NCBI GenBank assembly: GCA_016271365.2 | Contig: CM057456.1 | Span: forward strand, 606,055,501 to 606,119,500 | Length of the DNA stretch: 64,000 nucleotides | Direction of reading: 5' to 3' | Origin: Neoceratodus forsteri | Lineage: Eukaryota > Chordata > Ceratodontiformes > Ceratodontidae | Part shown: positions 23,640-35,628 of the stretch, piece after piece | Position numbering within the stretch: the first letter of the stretch is position 1 | Layout of the letters: each line of letters opens with the position of its first letter | The notes under the pieces: generated by a model | Databases searched by the model: none | What the model saw: only the letters and a program-made list of their open reading frames with translations | Told to the model about the DNA's origin: nothing | Program-made: the position numbers and the translations under genes

Positions 23640-24700
23640 TATTATATTTTTAATATATTTTCTTTAGCCACATGGACTATACATACATAATTTAGCAGTA
23701 GTTGCATCATCAGAAAAAGTTATATAAAACTTATCTCGGTAGTCAACATTAACAACTTTAAGCAGAAACTAAAAAAAAATTATGTCTGCGTAAAGAAGAG
23801 AATAATAATAATAACAAAAGAAAAAAGGGGGGGGAGAAGAAGAAAAACCCATTCAAATGGAAGGATAATCAGGAATTTAATATTATTATGGAAACCACCC
23901 TCCAATTATTTTAGTTCAAAAGTTGTACTTTATATCTAATCTTCCCTCTCAACAGAGAGGGTATTCCATGGCAGTCTGGTCACATCAAAGATGTAAGAGA
24001 GAATAGCTCCTGCATAGCCTTGAGGTAACCTCCCCCTCCCCCATTTAAGTCCTAACATCTAAACCCCTCAATGTACAAAATCAGGTAGTTTCTCTGTAAT
24101 TAGGAAAAACCAAGGAGTCCATCTATTCATTAAAGTTGAAATTCTAATTTGTAACCTGGCCATAAGATGTTCCATCTTGTATACATCATATATGGTAGAT
24201 TCCCAGCGTGAGATTGCAGGAGGGGTGGGTTTCAGCCATAGGCAAGTAATAACTTTCTTTGCTGCAGTTAATAAGTTAGTGATTAAATATATTAGTTTTT
24301 TACCCTGAATTTGCTTAGCGATATGTAATAGTAACACCAACTCCAGAATCAGGATGTACAGCATAAAAAAGAGTCAGGTCAAAGTCTCACCCACCTCAGT
24401 CCATAAGGAATTAACACTGGGCAGAACCAGAAGATATGAGAGTGCATGGCCACCTCACAGTTACAACCACTCCAGCAAGAAGAGTCACCCTGCACTGAAT
24501 ATTTAGCTGTGAATTGGGGTGTATGGAAGAATCTTATGGTCACCTTCCAAGAGAACTCTCTGCATGAGTATGAATTTGTCGTTTGATGTTGGTGACGCCA
24601 AATAAGTGTTCAATCATGTGGAGTTACATCCAACATCAATTCAGCTTCCCAACTGATCTAGACATTGTCCATCTCACTTGTAGGAGAGCTGAGTATAGCT
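23640..24700 (-). mobile_element. L1/Tx1-clade LINE 3' end (ORF2 C-terminus and 3' UTR)
   Basis: Minus strand. Between 24540 and 24400 the frame holds the C-terminal ORF2 pattern: an RFFHTPQFTAKY-like segment, C-x2-x-C style residues, then HSHIFWFCP, comparable to LFLDCPYIKSFW in the Tx1-clade copy at 46.6 kb. From 24330 to 24110 it reads LLTAAKKVITCLW, then PTPPAISRWE and YKMEHLMARL, the standard L1 C-terminal helix region. An AT-rich 3' UTR follows, with a polypurine tract near 23825-23850. The 5' part is missing. A CR1 fragment lies beside it at 24755. Confidence 0.8.
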
Positions 24701-24754
24701 TTGTAAAATTGAGACACCAGATGTCTTGGAGAAATATCTCCCCGCCAACTGAAT

Positions 24755-25190
24755 AACCACTACTCCAGATTTGTTGAACCAAGCCATTGTACAGGGGGAT
24801 GATCACTTCCCTTTACTTGCTCTTTACCCACCCCCTCCTAATGCATCCTAGCATGTAATTTGCTTTCTCAACTGTAGCAGCACACTGCCTGCCAGACTTC
24901 AACTTACTGTCAACTATTACCTCTTGATTCTTTTCCATAGTTGTGCTGTCCATTGTTGCACCATACAGCGTGTGTGTGTAAGACCCTCAATTTCTTGCCC
25001 CTTGGTGCAGTACCTTGCACTTACCAAAATTATATCTAAACTCTCATTTCTCCACCCATGTCCTTAATGTGTGCAGGTCTTCCTGCACTGCATGCCCCCT
25101 TCTCTGTGTCCACTCTTCCTGCCAGTTTAGTGTCATCACCAGACTTCAGCAAACTACTCCTGACACCATCCTTTGGTCATACTGGGTGTT
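24755..25190 (-). mobile_element. CR1-type LINE RT fragment
   Basis: Minus strand. Box C survives as SGDD at 25132-25143 (first residue F/Y to S, A to G), followed by TKLAGR. About 200 bp downstream come the thumb blocks VIVDSKLKSGRQC, ATVEKANYMLGC and the motif expected before REVILPLYK. Frameshifts separate the blocks. It is abutted on the left by the L1-like fragment and on the right by another CR1 copy. Confidence 0.75.
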
Positions 25191-26078
25191 TAGACTGGGA
25201 ATAGAATGGTAGAAGGCTATTTAGTCCATTGTAACCATTCCTCACGTTAGTGGGACCATTTGGAACCATTCTGTTCTAACCAACGATCGATTTTCTTTTT
25301 AAATGTATAAACTGATGTACAACTAACAATCTCTGATGGTAAAAGTTCCATAGTCTGCCAGTTCTATGTAGAAAGAAAAATAAACCCATGTTAGTTTTTC
25401 TGTATCCAGTTTAGTTTGTGTTATGTCCCCTTAAATAGTCCGATTTGGACTGCAACTTAATATCCATACTTGATCTGCCATGACCTTAAACATCTGAATG
25501 AAGTCTCCTCTAACCCTTCTCTGTTGTATAGTGAACAATCCTGTTTTTTGAGCCTTGTAACATAGTCAGCTTTTCTCATGCCACCTATTTGTTTGGTATA
25601 TCTTCGCTGAATTTTTTCCACTCTATCTATCGCCCCCTCTCTGTATGGAAACCACAGATGAGACCCAAAATTTAAATGGGGCCTTACATATGTTTAAAGA
25701 GAGGCACTAAACAGGCCATTGACTTGTTAATAAAACTTCTATTAATGTTCTTTGTCATAAAATTGTACCATTTTATTGTTTGAGATCTATGTTTTAAATT
25801 CGAACTTACTGTCCACTATGACACCACAATCCCTTTCCTGAATGGACACCTTCAATGTTAATCCATTTAGAGTATATGTCTATGTTTCATCGAGTTACCT
25901 AAATGCATTATCATGCATTTACTGTCACTAAACAGCATTCCATTTTGTATAGACCAATCCTTGATTTTCTTTATATCTTCCATCATAGTGTTTTGTTGTG
26001 CAGTTGTTTCAACGGGTCCCCCCAACTTAATGTCATCTGGAAATTTTATGACTTTATTTCCTATACCTTCATTTAAGT

Positions 26079-26118
<40 letters not shown>

Positions 26119-27690
26119 TTTATAATAATATACGCCCCAGTACCGAGCTCTGTGTCACCCCACTGGTTACCCCCAACGGGCCTGAGCATTGTCCCAGTGC
26201 TCTCACTATTTGTTTTCTAGTTTCCAGCCAATTTTTTACCCACAATGTTATCCCACTATCTATTCCCAATCTTGACATTTTGTCTATTAATTTTCTATGT
26301 GGAACCTTGTGAAATGCTTTACAAAAGTCCAGAAAAATAATATCCATAGGTACATTTTTTTAATGACTTACTTATATGTTCATAAAAGCACAAATGATTT
26401 GTTGTGCATCCCCTTTCTTTTCTAAAGCCATGTTGTGAGCTATCCACCAAACCCAGGATTTTAATATTTTCTTCCAGTTTTAGTTTCAAAAAACTCTCGG
26501 CTATCTTGCACAATATTGCAGTTAGGCTGACCAGCCGGTCATTTGATATATCTTCTTTCTCTCCCTTTTAATGCCGTGGAATAACATCTGGTCAGTCATC
26601 TGGCACCTGCCCTGAATTAAAGGAATCCTCAAGGATTTTACTCAGGGATATACAATGTAGTTACCTATTTCTTTTATTAATCTTGGACTTAAGCCATCCA
26701 GACCAGCAGATTTATGGATTTTTAGTTTGTTTATCAATTCCATTAGTTGATTAGTACTACAGGTCAGATCCAATTGTGGGCAAATATTTTGTGGTATACT
26801 ATAATGTGTGTTCTTCTCATTTTTCATAGACAGTCCCAAAGTAATTATTAAAGGTTTCAGCCACATCTTTGGCTGTTTTAAACACTTTTCTCTCCTTAAC
26901 CAATGGGCCTATTTGATTGTTTACTTTATTTTGATTGTTTACATAGGCAAAAACATTTGTTGCCATTATCTTTTGAATATGCTAGTTTTAGCTCCACTTT
27001 GGTTCTTTCTTACCTAATGATCTTCTTGAGTTGTTTTAATAAATGTTTATAATATTCTCCACTATTCACTGTGCATCTTGATCTCATTTTCTCATATGCA
27101 CCTTGTTTTTCTTGCTTAGCTTTAAGATCCTATTAGTACACCAGGATGGTCTTTTGCCCTTTTTTGTGTACATTCTTTTTGTAAGAATATAGGCCTCTAC
27201 TAATGTTACTAGTTTATTTTTTAAAAGTTCCCACTTCATGTTGACAGCTTTGCCTGCAAATTCTTGTTCCTATGCCCATTTTGATAGTTCCTGTTTAATT
27301 TTTTTTTAATCTGTCTTATTATAGTTTCTAACTATTGGGGACCCTCTAATTCTTGTGGCTCTCTATTTTTTTAATGAAGAACTGGACAATGTTATGGTCA
27401 CTGTTTCATAGTTGCTCCCTAATCCTTATCCTAGATATCATATCTTTCCTATTTGTTATGATGAGGTTTAGTATATTATTCCCTCTTGAGGGTTTATACA
27501 CTAATTGGGTTAGACCTGCCATATGTAGCATCTCTAAAAAGCAGTTGCTCTGCTTCTCTGCATATGGTACATTTTCCCAGGTCAAATTGGGGTAATTGAA
27601 ATTGCCACAGGCTGTTGTGTCCCCTATCTGGGACATATATTTGATTTCATTCATAATATGTTTACTTGTTTCCTTTTTATGTTGATTGCG
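25190..27690 (-). mobile_element. CR1-type LINE, 3' three-quarters of ORF2 (endonuclease middle to 3' region)
   Basis: The longest CR1 copy here, minus strand. Endonuclease: GNFNYP at 27589-27606 (normally GDFNYP, catalytic D to N) and KPSRGNNILNLIIT at about 27480. Linker from 27400 to 26850. RT: SAGLDGLSPRLIKEIG near 26690, ILCKIAESFLKLKLEE at 26510, SQHGFRKERGCTTN at 26420, IIFLDFCKAFHKVPH at 26345 (motif A), GVTSGVTQSSVLG at about 26140 (box B, PQG lost). Box C is FPDD at 26032-26043. The thumb and CR1 C-terminus follow down to 25200 (VQRRVRGDFIQMFK, YIELADYG-type blocks). A (TA)n run splits boxes B and C. Stops and frameshifts are common. The 5' half is absent and the 5' edge lies in mid-endonuclease. 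Confidence 0.88.
26082..26114. repeat. (TA)n microsatellite
   Basis: Sixteen TA units inside the CR1 reverse transcriptase, between RT boxes B and C. It expanded after insertion of the element. Confidence 0.95.
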
Positions 27691-27990
27691 TGCATGCGCA
27701 AGAGATATACTGTGGCAGCTTTCTCCACAAGCAGGTTGTGGTGGTGTGGCACTGTTGTGGAAAATGCTCCTATTGCCTTTAAAGACTTGTCCAGCATCCC
27801 CCAATGCCGTGGCATGCTGCTGACAACACTAATTCAGTCAGTGTGCCACCAACTTGTAAAAAAACAGCCGCTGCAATCAGGGGCTGCCTTATCATTGCAG
27901 TGTAAGGCATTTGCTGCAATGAGGGAGCAACCCATCATTGCAGGGTGGGATCTTCTCAAACAATATTAACCCCCTCACTGTGTTTATTTG
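27691..27990. other. Unassigned DNA
   Basis: It contains repeated TGCAATGA/CATTGCAG strings (27890-27950) but no recognised element. It joins the CR1 edge to the hairpin minisatellite. Confidence 0.3.
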
Positions 27991-28192
27991 CTGATGGGGG
28001 GCCCCAATCCCCATTGGCTTCAGTGCCCCAGTGTTTCTGTTGCCGATGGGGGAGCCCACTCCCCATCGGCATTACATAAGCCCCCTCCCACACTTATACT
28101 GTCTGCCGATGGGGTGCCCAATCCCTGTCAGCATAATGTCACCCCTCTCTTTGTTGTGTGCCGACAGGGGTGCCCAGTCCTCCGTCAGCTAC
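27991..28192. repeat. Minisatellite of hairpin units (4 x about 57 bp)
   Basis: Four units start at 27991, 28043, 28106 and 28161. Each has a stem of the form CCGATGGGG...CCCCATCGG around a loop with GCCCA or GCCCC. Unit two is a perfect 9-bp stem. The others differ in both arms but keep most pairing, some through G-T. About 25-30 bp of less conserved sequence separates the hairpins. Confidence 0.7.
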
Positions 28193-28504
28193 AGCTTGCC
28201 CCCCGTGCCAAAAGCAGGACTATGGTGGCATGTTGGGAGCCCACCCCAGTGTGCCATATGCCCCTGTAAAATAAAAAATGGTCCCGGAAAGTCTTTTGTT
28301 GTTTTAACCTGTAAAAGGAAACTGTCCTGTGGTCTCCTACCCCCTCCAACAACCTCGCTCACCCACTCGCATCCTGCCTCCACCCCTCTCACACCATACT
28401 TATCTCTGGAACTCGGCGCAATGATCTTCGGTGGACCGGGAACATGTCTGCACTCTTCAAAGCCAACCGCAAACTGAGGAAATGCCGGTCAGCTGTATAA
28501 TGGA

Positions 28505-29345
28505 ATAAATGTTTCTTTTTCCAACTTTATTGCATATCTCAGTCCTTTTTTTATGGAATTTTGGCACCAAATTTTCAACATGGGGTTTTTGGGACCCCTC
28601 CTCATGAATTCTGGAAGTGGCATGGCATGAATCGGCCCCGAAAGGTGATTTTGCGGTCATTGCGCAGAATCACCTTTCTGGACCAAGTAATGAAACAACA
28701 GTGCCAGTGTTCATGAGATGAGCTCTCAAAAAGCCTATGCTGCAAATTTGGTGGAAAAATTCCCAAAAATGACTGTTTTACAAGCGTGTGTTGCGCAGTT
28801 GCTACCCACACTTGTAACTTCATGAATCTGCAATATTTTCACGTCAGCTTTTCAACATAGGCATTTTTCACACCTTCTTGTGAATAGTATAGCTGTCATT
28901 GTTCACATCCTGGCAGAAATGTGTTTTTCGCAGTTCCGGCACAGAATAGCGCGGTCACTGTGGAAAATTAGTGTTCGGGACAGATTAAGAAAATGACAGT
29001 GACACTGTTCATGACTAAGGGTCCTAAAATGCCTATATTGAAAATTTGGTGACGATATTCCATGAAATGACTGTGTAACGAGCGTGCGTTGCGCAGTTTG
29101 CACAAACGCTCGTAACTTCGTGAATTTGTAATATTTTCACTCCTGATTTTCAACATTGCCATTTTCCCACACCTACCTATGAAAAGTACAGCTGTAATTT
29201 TTCCCATCCTGTTCAAAATGTGTTTTCACACTTCCGCGCAGAATAGGGCGGTTGCTGTGGGGAAATCACTGTTCAGGACAGATTTAGAAAATGACAGTGA
29301 TACTGTTCATGAGCAGAGGTCCTAAATTGCCTATGTCATAGGCAC
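28505..29345 (+). repeat. 298-bp satellite, locus 1 (about 2.8 units)
   Basis: The block GAATTTGTAATATTTTCAC recurs at 28824 and 29122, exactly 298 bp apart. Accompanying shared strings are ATTTTCAACAT, TTCACACCT, CATCCTG, CGCAGAATAG, GTTCGGGACAGATTA and GTTCATGA. The first unit (before 28820) is the most diverged. The same unit, in the same orientation and with the same period, occurs at 41.93-42.49 kb. Confidence 0.85.
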
Positions 29346-29450
29346 CGGGTTGTATGGGCCCGTGGGGCACGGGCCCCAGCAATAGTTTGTGACCTGGGCT
29401 GAGCCCCACCAATTTTTTCATATCAATTTTTTATTTACTTTTTTTTTTCC
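29338..29450 (+). mobile_element. Presumed DNA-transposon terminus (CATAGGCACC end)
   Basis: CATAGGCACCGGGTTG directly follows the satellite, then a short GGGCCCGTGG/GGCACGGGCC hairpin and AGCCCCACCAATTTTTTC. Related starts lie at 5384 (+) and 41935 (-, CATAGGAGCCTGG). The element type and its other end are not identified. Confidence 0.35.
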
Positions 29451-31440
29451 CGGTCTATAATGAGTCGCATGACCTGGGTGCACACCTTCTGTGTCCTGTC
29501 CTGTCCTGTCTGTGTGAACACAGCTTCAGGGCCGCCACCCCAATTCCTCTTTGATTGGTGGGCTGGTGGTGGTGGTGTTGGATGGCTGGCATTATTTAAA
29601 ATTAGCACCTCTGGCGTGGGCAATTCAGACTCCGACACTCTCCCAGCCATCCTGACCCGCATCCTCAAAAAATCATTGATGGTTTGGTGGCAAAAGTCAA
29701 AGAGCGGCATTGTGATTGGGCAGGAGAAGGGCTTATACTGAGGCATGCAATGATGAGCCATCGCGGAGACTGGGTGTCAGCAATGGTTTCAGAGGAAAAT
29801 CAACTAACTACAGATCCAGCCAAGGAGGGAAGAAAGCCGAGTGAAGAGGTGAAGGTGAAGGAGAAGCCTTGGAGGGAAGAGAAGAATGTGCAGGGCCAAG
29901 GAAGAGGAAAGCAGTAGTGCCACCAGCCACCCACCCAAGACCAGCCAACACAGTCGGAGGAGTCCGCAAGAAGGCATGAGGAGGGAGAGGGGAGTGGGAC
30001 TCCGGACCGGGTAGAGATCACCGACCACCATTGACAACAACTCAGGCCAGTGGGTGGTGGCATAACAGAGCAAAGCAGAAAGGTGTGGCAGAGTCTGCAG
30101 AGGAGATCCTCAGGGGCAGTGCAAGGAGCAGGACCATGGGCTAGGCCCTGGCCTCGGGGAAAAGTGCACTCTTAGTCGCCAGTTGGACTGGGGTCATATT
30201 GCAGCATGCCGGGTTATGTTCCTTGTTGATTCAGCACCAGAGACAGACAGCCAGCAACATCAGAAGGAGTAGTCGAGAGCAGCAGTAGACTAGCAGCAAC
30301 ACTGGCCCTGGCAGTAATATACACTCCCACCAAGGGCAAGACAAGGCCCCAAGAGATCCAGCCCAGCACTGCTTGAACAGCCGTAGAGTTTCACTAAGCC
30401 GAAGTCCCAGGTCCAGCACTAACCAGGTAAGGTTAGTGCTGGACCTGGGAACCAGGCTTTCATCGAGAGATGAGATACTGACGGTCTGATGCATGGGGGG
30501 AAGCTTCAAGCAAGTAACTAGCCAGTATCACTTCCATTCCCTTGCCAACTTAGTCAAGGTCGACTGCTGGAGAGAAGGAAATGGGGTCGGGAATGGTCTG
30601 GTAGGCAGACTCCAAAGGGAAAGGGAGGGAATGGCATGGAAAGTGATAAAACTATTATGGAAACTGGAAGAGCACTATAGTGTCACAGTTCAGAGGAGGA
30701 GGAGGATCGGATGGCTCTGTATGGGCAAAGGAATTGAAGGGACAAGGGAAGGAGTCAAGGACTGCAGGCAGCCAGCAGACAAGTTTTGACTCCAAGGTGG
30801 AATTTTGCTTCTTGCCCCCTTCCTGTCCAGTTTAATGGGCATTTGCTTATTTTGATTGTGTGTGGGCAGCAGGCATAGCTGGGTTCAAGCAATTACAGTC
30901 CCACCATGGAGGCCTTTGGTGATGAGTTTATCCTTAGCAGGCTGCAGTTTCTTCCACATGCCACACCCCATGAGCCAAGAGCCATGTTTATGTTGTAATA
31001 ATGTTTTGTTGATGGTGAACTTACCTTATTGTGCTGCTGCATGGGTTCTACTTTGCGTCTTCTATGTGCCCATGGCCATGTCCAAAAAAATATATATTTA
31101 GCAGTATCTCCCTGACTCTTAATGTCTGTAATCTACTGATAAAGGCATATGCAGTAAAATGATGCAGTACCTGACTCCATTTATGCCACAGACATGCCCT
31201 CCTGACCTTGACATCTGTTAATCACATAGGGTAGCCAGACATGGGGTACACTGAGCTTAGAAATTATGTGTGAGTGACTTAATGTGGGGGAACCGGAGTG
31301 TTTGGGAGGGGGGCCTCTTTCATCTCTCTCTCTACTAGCCTACAGATTATAAAATCTGGTGTTTCCTGCTGTGTTTTTTTTTTAATTTTATTCACTGTTA
31401 ACTAGTTAATGGGATGCCCAGTCTCCAGCCAAAGCAAAGC
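29451..31440. other. Unassigned G/A-rich block
   Basis: About 1.4 kb (29450-30800) is GC- and purine-rich relative to its surroundings. Open frames of 80-110 codons lie on both strands and show no recognisable domain. It could be a transposon UTR or an old CpG-rich region. From 30800 to 31440 the DNA is ordinary. A perfect 20-bp inverted repeat at 30405-30450 is annotated separately. Confidence 0.35.
30405..30450. repeat. Perfect 20-bp inverted repeat with 6-bp loop
   Basis: The arm at 30405-30424 (TCCCAGGTCCAGCACTAACC) is the exact reverse complement of 30431-30450, separated by AGGTAA. No Rho-independent-like T run follows, and the context is eukaryotic. It is probably a recent palindromic duplication. 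Confidence 0.9.
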
Positions 31441-31467
31441 AACTGAACTATCAGCTACTTTGAAGTG

Positions 31468-32372
31468 TGCATGCATATGTGTGTGTGTGTGTGTGCCTGT
31501 GTGCATGCATATGTGTGTGTGTGTGTGTGTGTGTGCGTGTGCATGCATATGTGTGTGTGTGTGCCTGTGTGCATGTATATGTGTGTGTGTGTGCCTGTGT
31601 GCATGCATATGTGTGTGTGTGTGCCTGTGTGCATGCATGAGTGTGTGTGTGTGCCTGTGTGCATGCATATGTGTGTGTGTGCCTGTGTGCATGTATATGT
31701 GTGTGTGTGTGTGTGTGTGTGCCTGTGTGCATGCATATGTGTGTGTGTGTGCCTGTGTGCATGCATGTGTGTGTGTGTGCCTGTGTGCATGCATATGTGT
31801 GTGTGTGTGCCTGTGTGCATGCATGTGTGTGTGTGTGCCTGTGTGCATGTATATGTGTGTGTGCCTGTGTGCATACATATGTATGTGCCTGTGTGCATGC
31901 ATATGTGTAGAGTGTGCCTGTGTGCATACATATATGTGTATGCCTGTGTGCATGCATAGTGTGTGTGTGCCTGTGTGCATGCATATGTGTGTGTGTGTCC
32001 TGTGTGCATATATATGTGTGTGTGCCTGTGTGCATGCATATGTGTGTGTGTGTGCCTGTGTGCATGCATGTGTGTGTGTGTGCCTGTGTGCATGCATATG
32101 TGTGTGTGCCTGTGTGCATGCATATGTGTGTGTGTGTGCCTGTGTGCATGCATATGTGTGTGTGTGTGCCTGTGTGCATGCATATGTGTGTGTGTGTGCC
32201 TGTGTGCATGCATATGTGTGTGTGTGTGTGTGCCTGTGTGCATGCATATGTGTGTGTGTGTGCCTGTGTGCATGCATATTTGTGTGTGTGTGTGCCTGTG
32301 TGCATGCATATGTGTGTGTGTGTGTGCCTCTGTGCATGCATGTGTGTGTGTGTGTGCCTGTGTGCATGCATG
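31468..32372. repeat. TG-rich minisatellite, about 30 units of 26-38 bp
   Basis: The unit is (TG)n followed by TGCCTGTGTGCATGCATA. Length varies because the inner TG run expands and contracts. Variants carry CATGTATA, CATACATA or CATGCATG. The array stays open in several frames on both strands because its codons are Cys/Val/His/Thr-like, giving spurious proteins of up to about 390 residues. These are not genes. The unit contains the palindrome TGCATGCA. Confidence 0.95.
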
Positions 32373-33562
32373 TGGGGAGGTGGGGGGGCAGAACCTACTG
32401 GAAAGGAAATAGAAATGATTGTGTTCCTTCTGACCAAACGAGGGATGTCCCTGACCTGCAGCGCTACCTTTATCTGCTGTGGAGGTGTTTCATTGGGCCT
32501 TGTGCATTGTGTCATTGTAAGAGCATGTCTGGTGAAATGCCACCTTGTATGTTTGGGTGCCAGGACACTGCTGGACCACACCGTTTTTCATGATCCTGAG
32601 GGATATATCACAGGTTAGGTAATTACAGGGCAGCAGTAAATTACAGTATCTGGAGGAATTTTTTAGACTAACGTCTTGTCCTTACACATGCACATGCTTT
32701 TAAAACTCTTAAGTGGAACTTATCTGATTGATGTGGGTTTGGGGGTGGGGAAAGACAAAGCCTGAGTGATTACCTTCTCTCTGATCCTGGTTGTGCAGGT
32801 GTTGTGGGGATGTGCACTAGCCTCCAGGGTTGGACTGAGATGGAGGTGGGGGAGGAGATGGAAAGTTGACACAGGGTCTCACTCCCATGGTACCACCCAC
32901 CCTGGGTTTCTTGAAAATTAAGAGGGGAGGTCCCAGAGTGATGGCCTACCAGCCCAGCACACGCACATAGTGTGCCCACACATGTTCTACCAGACCCTTG
33001 GGGTGGGGTGCCGTGGGCTCGTGTTTCGGAAGGGGGGAATACTAACCACCTGAGGGACGGGTGGGGTGGGCAGATCTAAGGGCATACAGAAGGTACAAGA
33101 GGGTACCATATTTCAGAGAAAAACATGTTGAAGAACAAAAGGTTGTGATAAGGCATACATAGTCTTTTACAGTGTAGTCCACTCAGTACGGAAGACTTTG
33201 CCCCTACTGAATTGTTTTCATTTTTTTCTCTCACTACCAGTCTGCTGCTCCCTTCCTAGGTTTGCTCTCACTGCCGTGGCTGTTTTTAAGGAAGAGCAGA
33301 GGTCTGTATGCCATGTATGCACAAAAGCGTTCAAATCTGCCGTGCTGCAATAGTGCAATAGCTATGGCTGTGGTCTAGTACAGCATAACAAACAAGTAGC
33401 TGACATAGCTAGCTGCTGTGGCACAACATTCGACAGGTCCATTTCCACCTAGAGCAAGAGTCCACCTGACAGTTTATAGTGAATTTCCCTCTGTAGGTGA
33501 CTAGAATGTCTTTGAATTGGGCACTCTTCCCCTTCCACAAACAGTGTACGCCTCAGCAATTT
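32373..33562. other. Unassigned DNA
   Basis: G-rich tracts occur near 32370 and 33000-33070. No gene, SINE or TIR was recognised. Confidence 0.4.
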
Positions 33563-34012
33563 AAAGAGCAGATGATGCCTTCAGGAGAACTGGAACAAAG
33601 CATATTTAGACAAATAGACACAGATCCAGGCAGCTTATATTTCACATTAGTTCTTTATTTCTTTTCCACAATATTTTAAACTGAGTTAATCTGCATGAAA
33701 ACAGGATAATTTTTGCTGAAGAGTTCATGTATTATTGTTGCTTTCTCCCTACCTGAGATCATAATGCACTGCTTGTGACATCCTGGTTGCTCCCATGACA
33801 GATTATGACATCATAACGGAGGCTTAAGATTTCAAGTAGGAAGTAAGCTATAGAGGCAGATCAACTTTAAGGTATAAATATGAATTAATGAACATTTCCA
33901 CCATAATAAACAGTGTGTAGAAGGAATCTATGGAATGTGTACTGAATGCAAGCTGAGTTTCACCTAAATATTTTGTTTTTCAAAGTTTTCCTTGCTACGT
34001 CAAAAGGTCTTT
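33563..34012 (+). mobile_element. TIR element, family M2, copy 1
   Basis: It is collinear with the reverse complement of 63421-63788. Both copies show AAGAGCxxxTGATGCCTT at the start, CAGCTTATATTTC or TTAGCTTATATTTC, GCATGAAAACAG, GCTTGTGACATC, TATGACATCAT or TATGATGTCAT, TTTCAAGTAGG and CAAGCTGA, then a mirrored end (GGTCTTTAAA). The ends carry TTTAAA, so a TTAA-type target is possible. No open frame, so non-autonomous. Confidence 0.7.
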
Positions 34013-34610
34013 AAAATTATTTTGGTTCATGATACTGCAATGTTGTACAGTTTATATAGTATATCCCAAGTGGCTGTTAGCAGGGGTTGGGCAGAACTAA
34101 TGGGACTTTATCTGGAGGGTGAGGTGACTGTGCTGGCTGGTGGCTGAGTGGGACCGGGGAAGGATGTTAAAGGGTATAAGTGATGCTCCCCGCTCCCCAG
34201 TCCCCACCGTCTGAAGCCTGACTAGGATTGGACTTTCTGTATGAAAAAAATCACAAGTGCCTGCACTTACTGACAGTCTCCCTTGTAAACTCTGCTACTA
34301 GGCAACTTGGTGGTTGCAGTGCAGTGCCCTCTAATGTTACTGTGTGGCACTGTTTGCTCACAAAGCATGCGAGAGTGGTGTGTGCGTCAACGCACACCAA
34401 CATGAGATGGCATCATGCAGCAGCACCTGTTTTGCTGCCAGCTGGTGAAGTTCATGAGGATGACCATCACTGTGAGAAAGTGTGCGGGCACTTAATTTGC
34501 CTTTTTTCCAGAAGTCTACTTGGGTGGTCAGGCTTCAGGGGGTGGGGGGCGTGGAGTGTCAGCTAACTAGTTCTTTTAAATTTGTGAACTGAATATGTTG
34601 ACATCCTTAC
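34013..34610. other. Unassigned DNA
   Basis: An open frame at 34228-34566 has no recognisable domain. Nothing else was seen. Confidence 0.35.
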
Positions 34611-34613
34611 TTA

Positions 34614-35041
34614 GGCCCGACAGTCCACACTACACTGAAATTACCCCTCTGTAACGGTACAGGGGGTCCAAACCATTACCTCAGTGGTTTGCATTTATAC
34701 CTGTAACATTATAGAAGGCATTTCCGTAACCATTATCAAAACCACCTATGAGGTGGTTTCAACAACAGTTACAGAACTGGTACTGTCTCTGTACTGTTAC
34801 TGGCTGTAGTGTGGACGCATGAGCATGTAGCCACACCAGTGCCCATAGTGCAGCATGCACTGCATCGTGGGACAGGGCGCTGACCATAATGGTTGCAGGG
34901 TACCCACAATGTGGATGGGCTGTGATGGTTCGAAGCTGTTACTGGGATGGTTCACTGGCAATGTGGACACACTGTGCCAGTTACCGACTGTAATGGGTTG
35001 GAACCATTCCATCATTTTGGTGGTTTAGTGTGGTCGGGGCC
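34614..35041. mobile_element. Harbinger-like MITE 1 with TTA target duplication
   Basis: Ends GGCCCGACAGTCCACACTAC and, from the other side, GGCCCCGACCACACTAAACC are imperfect terminal inverted repeats. They are flanked by TTA at 34611-34613 and 35042-35044, the three-base target typical of PIF/Harbinger. The interior is 428 bp of AACCATT/GGTTT-rich, non-coding sequence. It lies only 11 bp from a second, related MITE. Confidence 0.75.
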
Positions 35042-35445
35042 TTAGTCTCTTAGGCCCTGGACACACTACAGAACTGTTTTTGAAAACCATTTTTAAAACC
35101 AGTTTAGTTAAACCATTTCAGTACAGCCACACTACTCAGTAACCATTTTTGATAACGGTTTAGTGTGGCCACACTGCTAGTGTTAAACCTGTTCTTGTAA
35201 CTGTATTTTGTTAAGTCCAACACATAGAACTGTGCTTGCCTGGACACACAGCAGCTAGAACTGTTTTAGTTATACCATTACAGCTGAAAATGTTTTTACT
35301 CCTGGACAGACCGGTGAGTAAAACCATGCTAGCACCTAAACATTTTTTTTAAATGATTTTAAGACTAGGGCCCAGATTTTCAAACTGCGCCATTCTGAGG
35401 CGCAAGCCCCAGCGCTGCTCAAAATAGTTGCGCAGGGGTGTGGCC

Positions 35446-35499
35446 GGGGTGATATTCAAAGGAGTTGCGCTATTGAGCAACTCCTTTGAATATCACCCC
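35446..35499. repeat. Hairpin inside foldback element (23-bp perfect stem)
   Basis: 35446-35468 is the exact reverse complement of 35477-35499 around an 8-bp loop. It contains GATATTCAAA, a string also seen near the outer TIRs, so it may be a nested MITE or a duplicated terminus. Confidence 0.9.
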
Positions 35500-35628
35500 C
35501 CAGCCACAGCACTTGCCCATGGCGCAGTGGAACTTCGGCGCCACCGCAAGTTCACAGAGTTGAGCATTAAACTGCGGTGGCGCTAAGTACCATTGCGCCA
35601 TGCTCAAATTTCTGATATTCAAAGGTGA

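Noticed and set aside
30405..30450. Transcription terminator hairpin
   Set aside because: The DNA is vertebrate-like and no T run follows the stem. Rho-independent termination does not apply.
29451..30800. CpG-island promoter of a host gene
   Set aside because: The block is purine-rich rather than CpG-dense by eye, and no downstream exon with a splice donor could be identified.
31402..32618. Very long open frames (up to about 390 codons) on both strands
   Set aside because: They are produced by the TG-rich minisatellite, overlap one another in several frames and encode only Cys/Val or His/Thr repeats.
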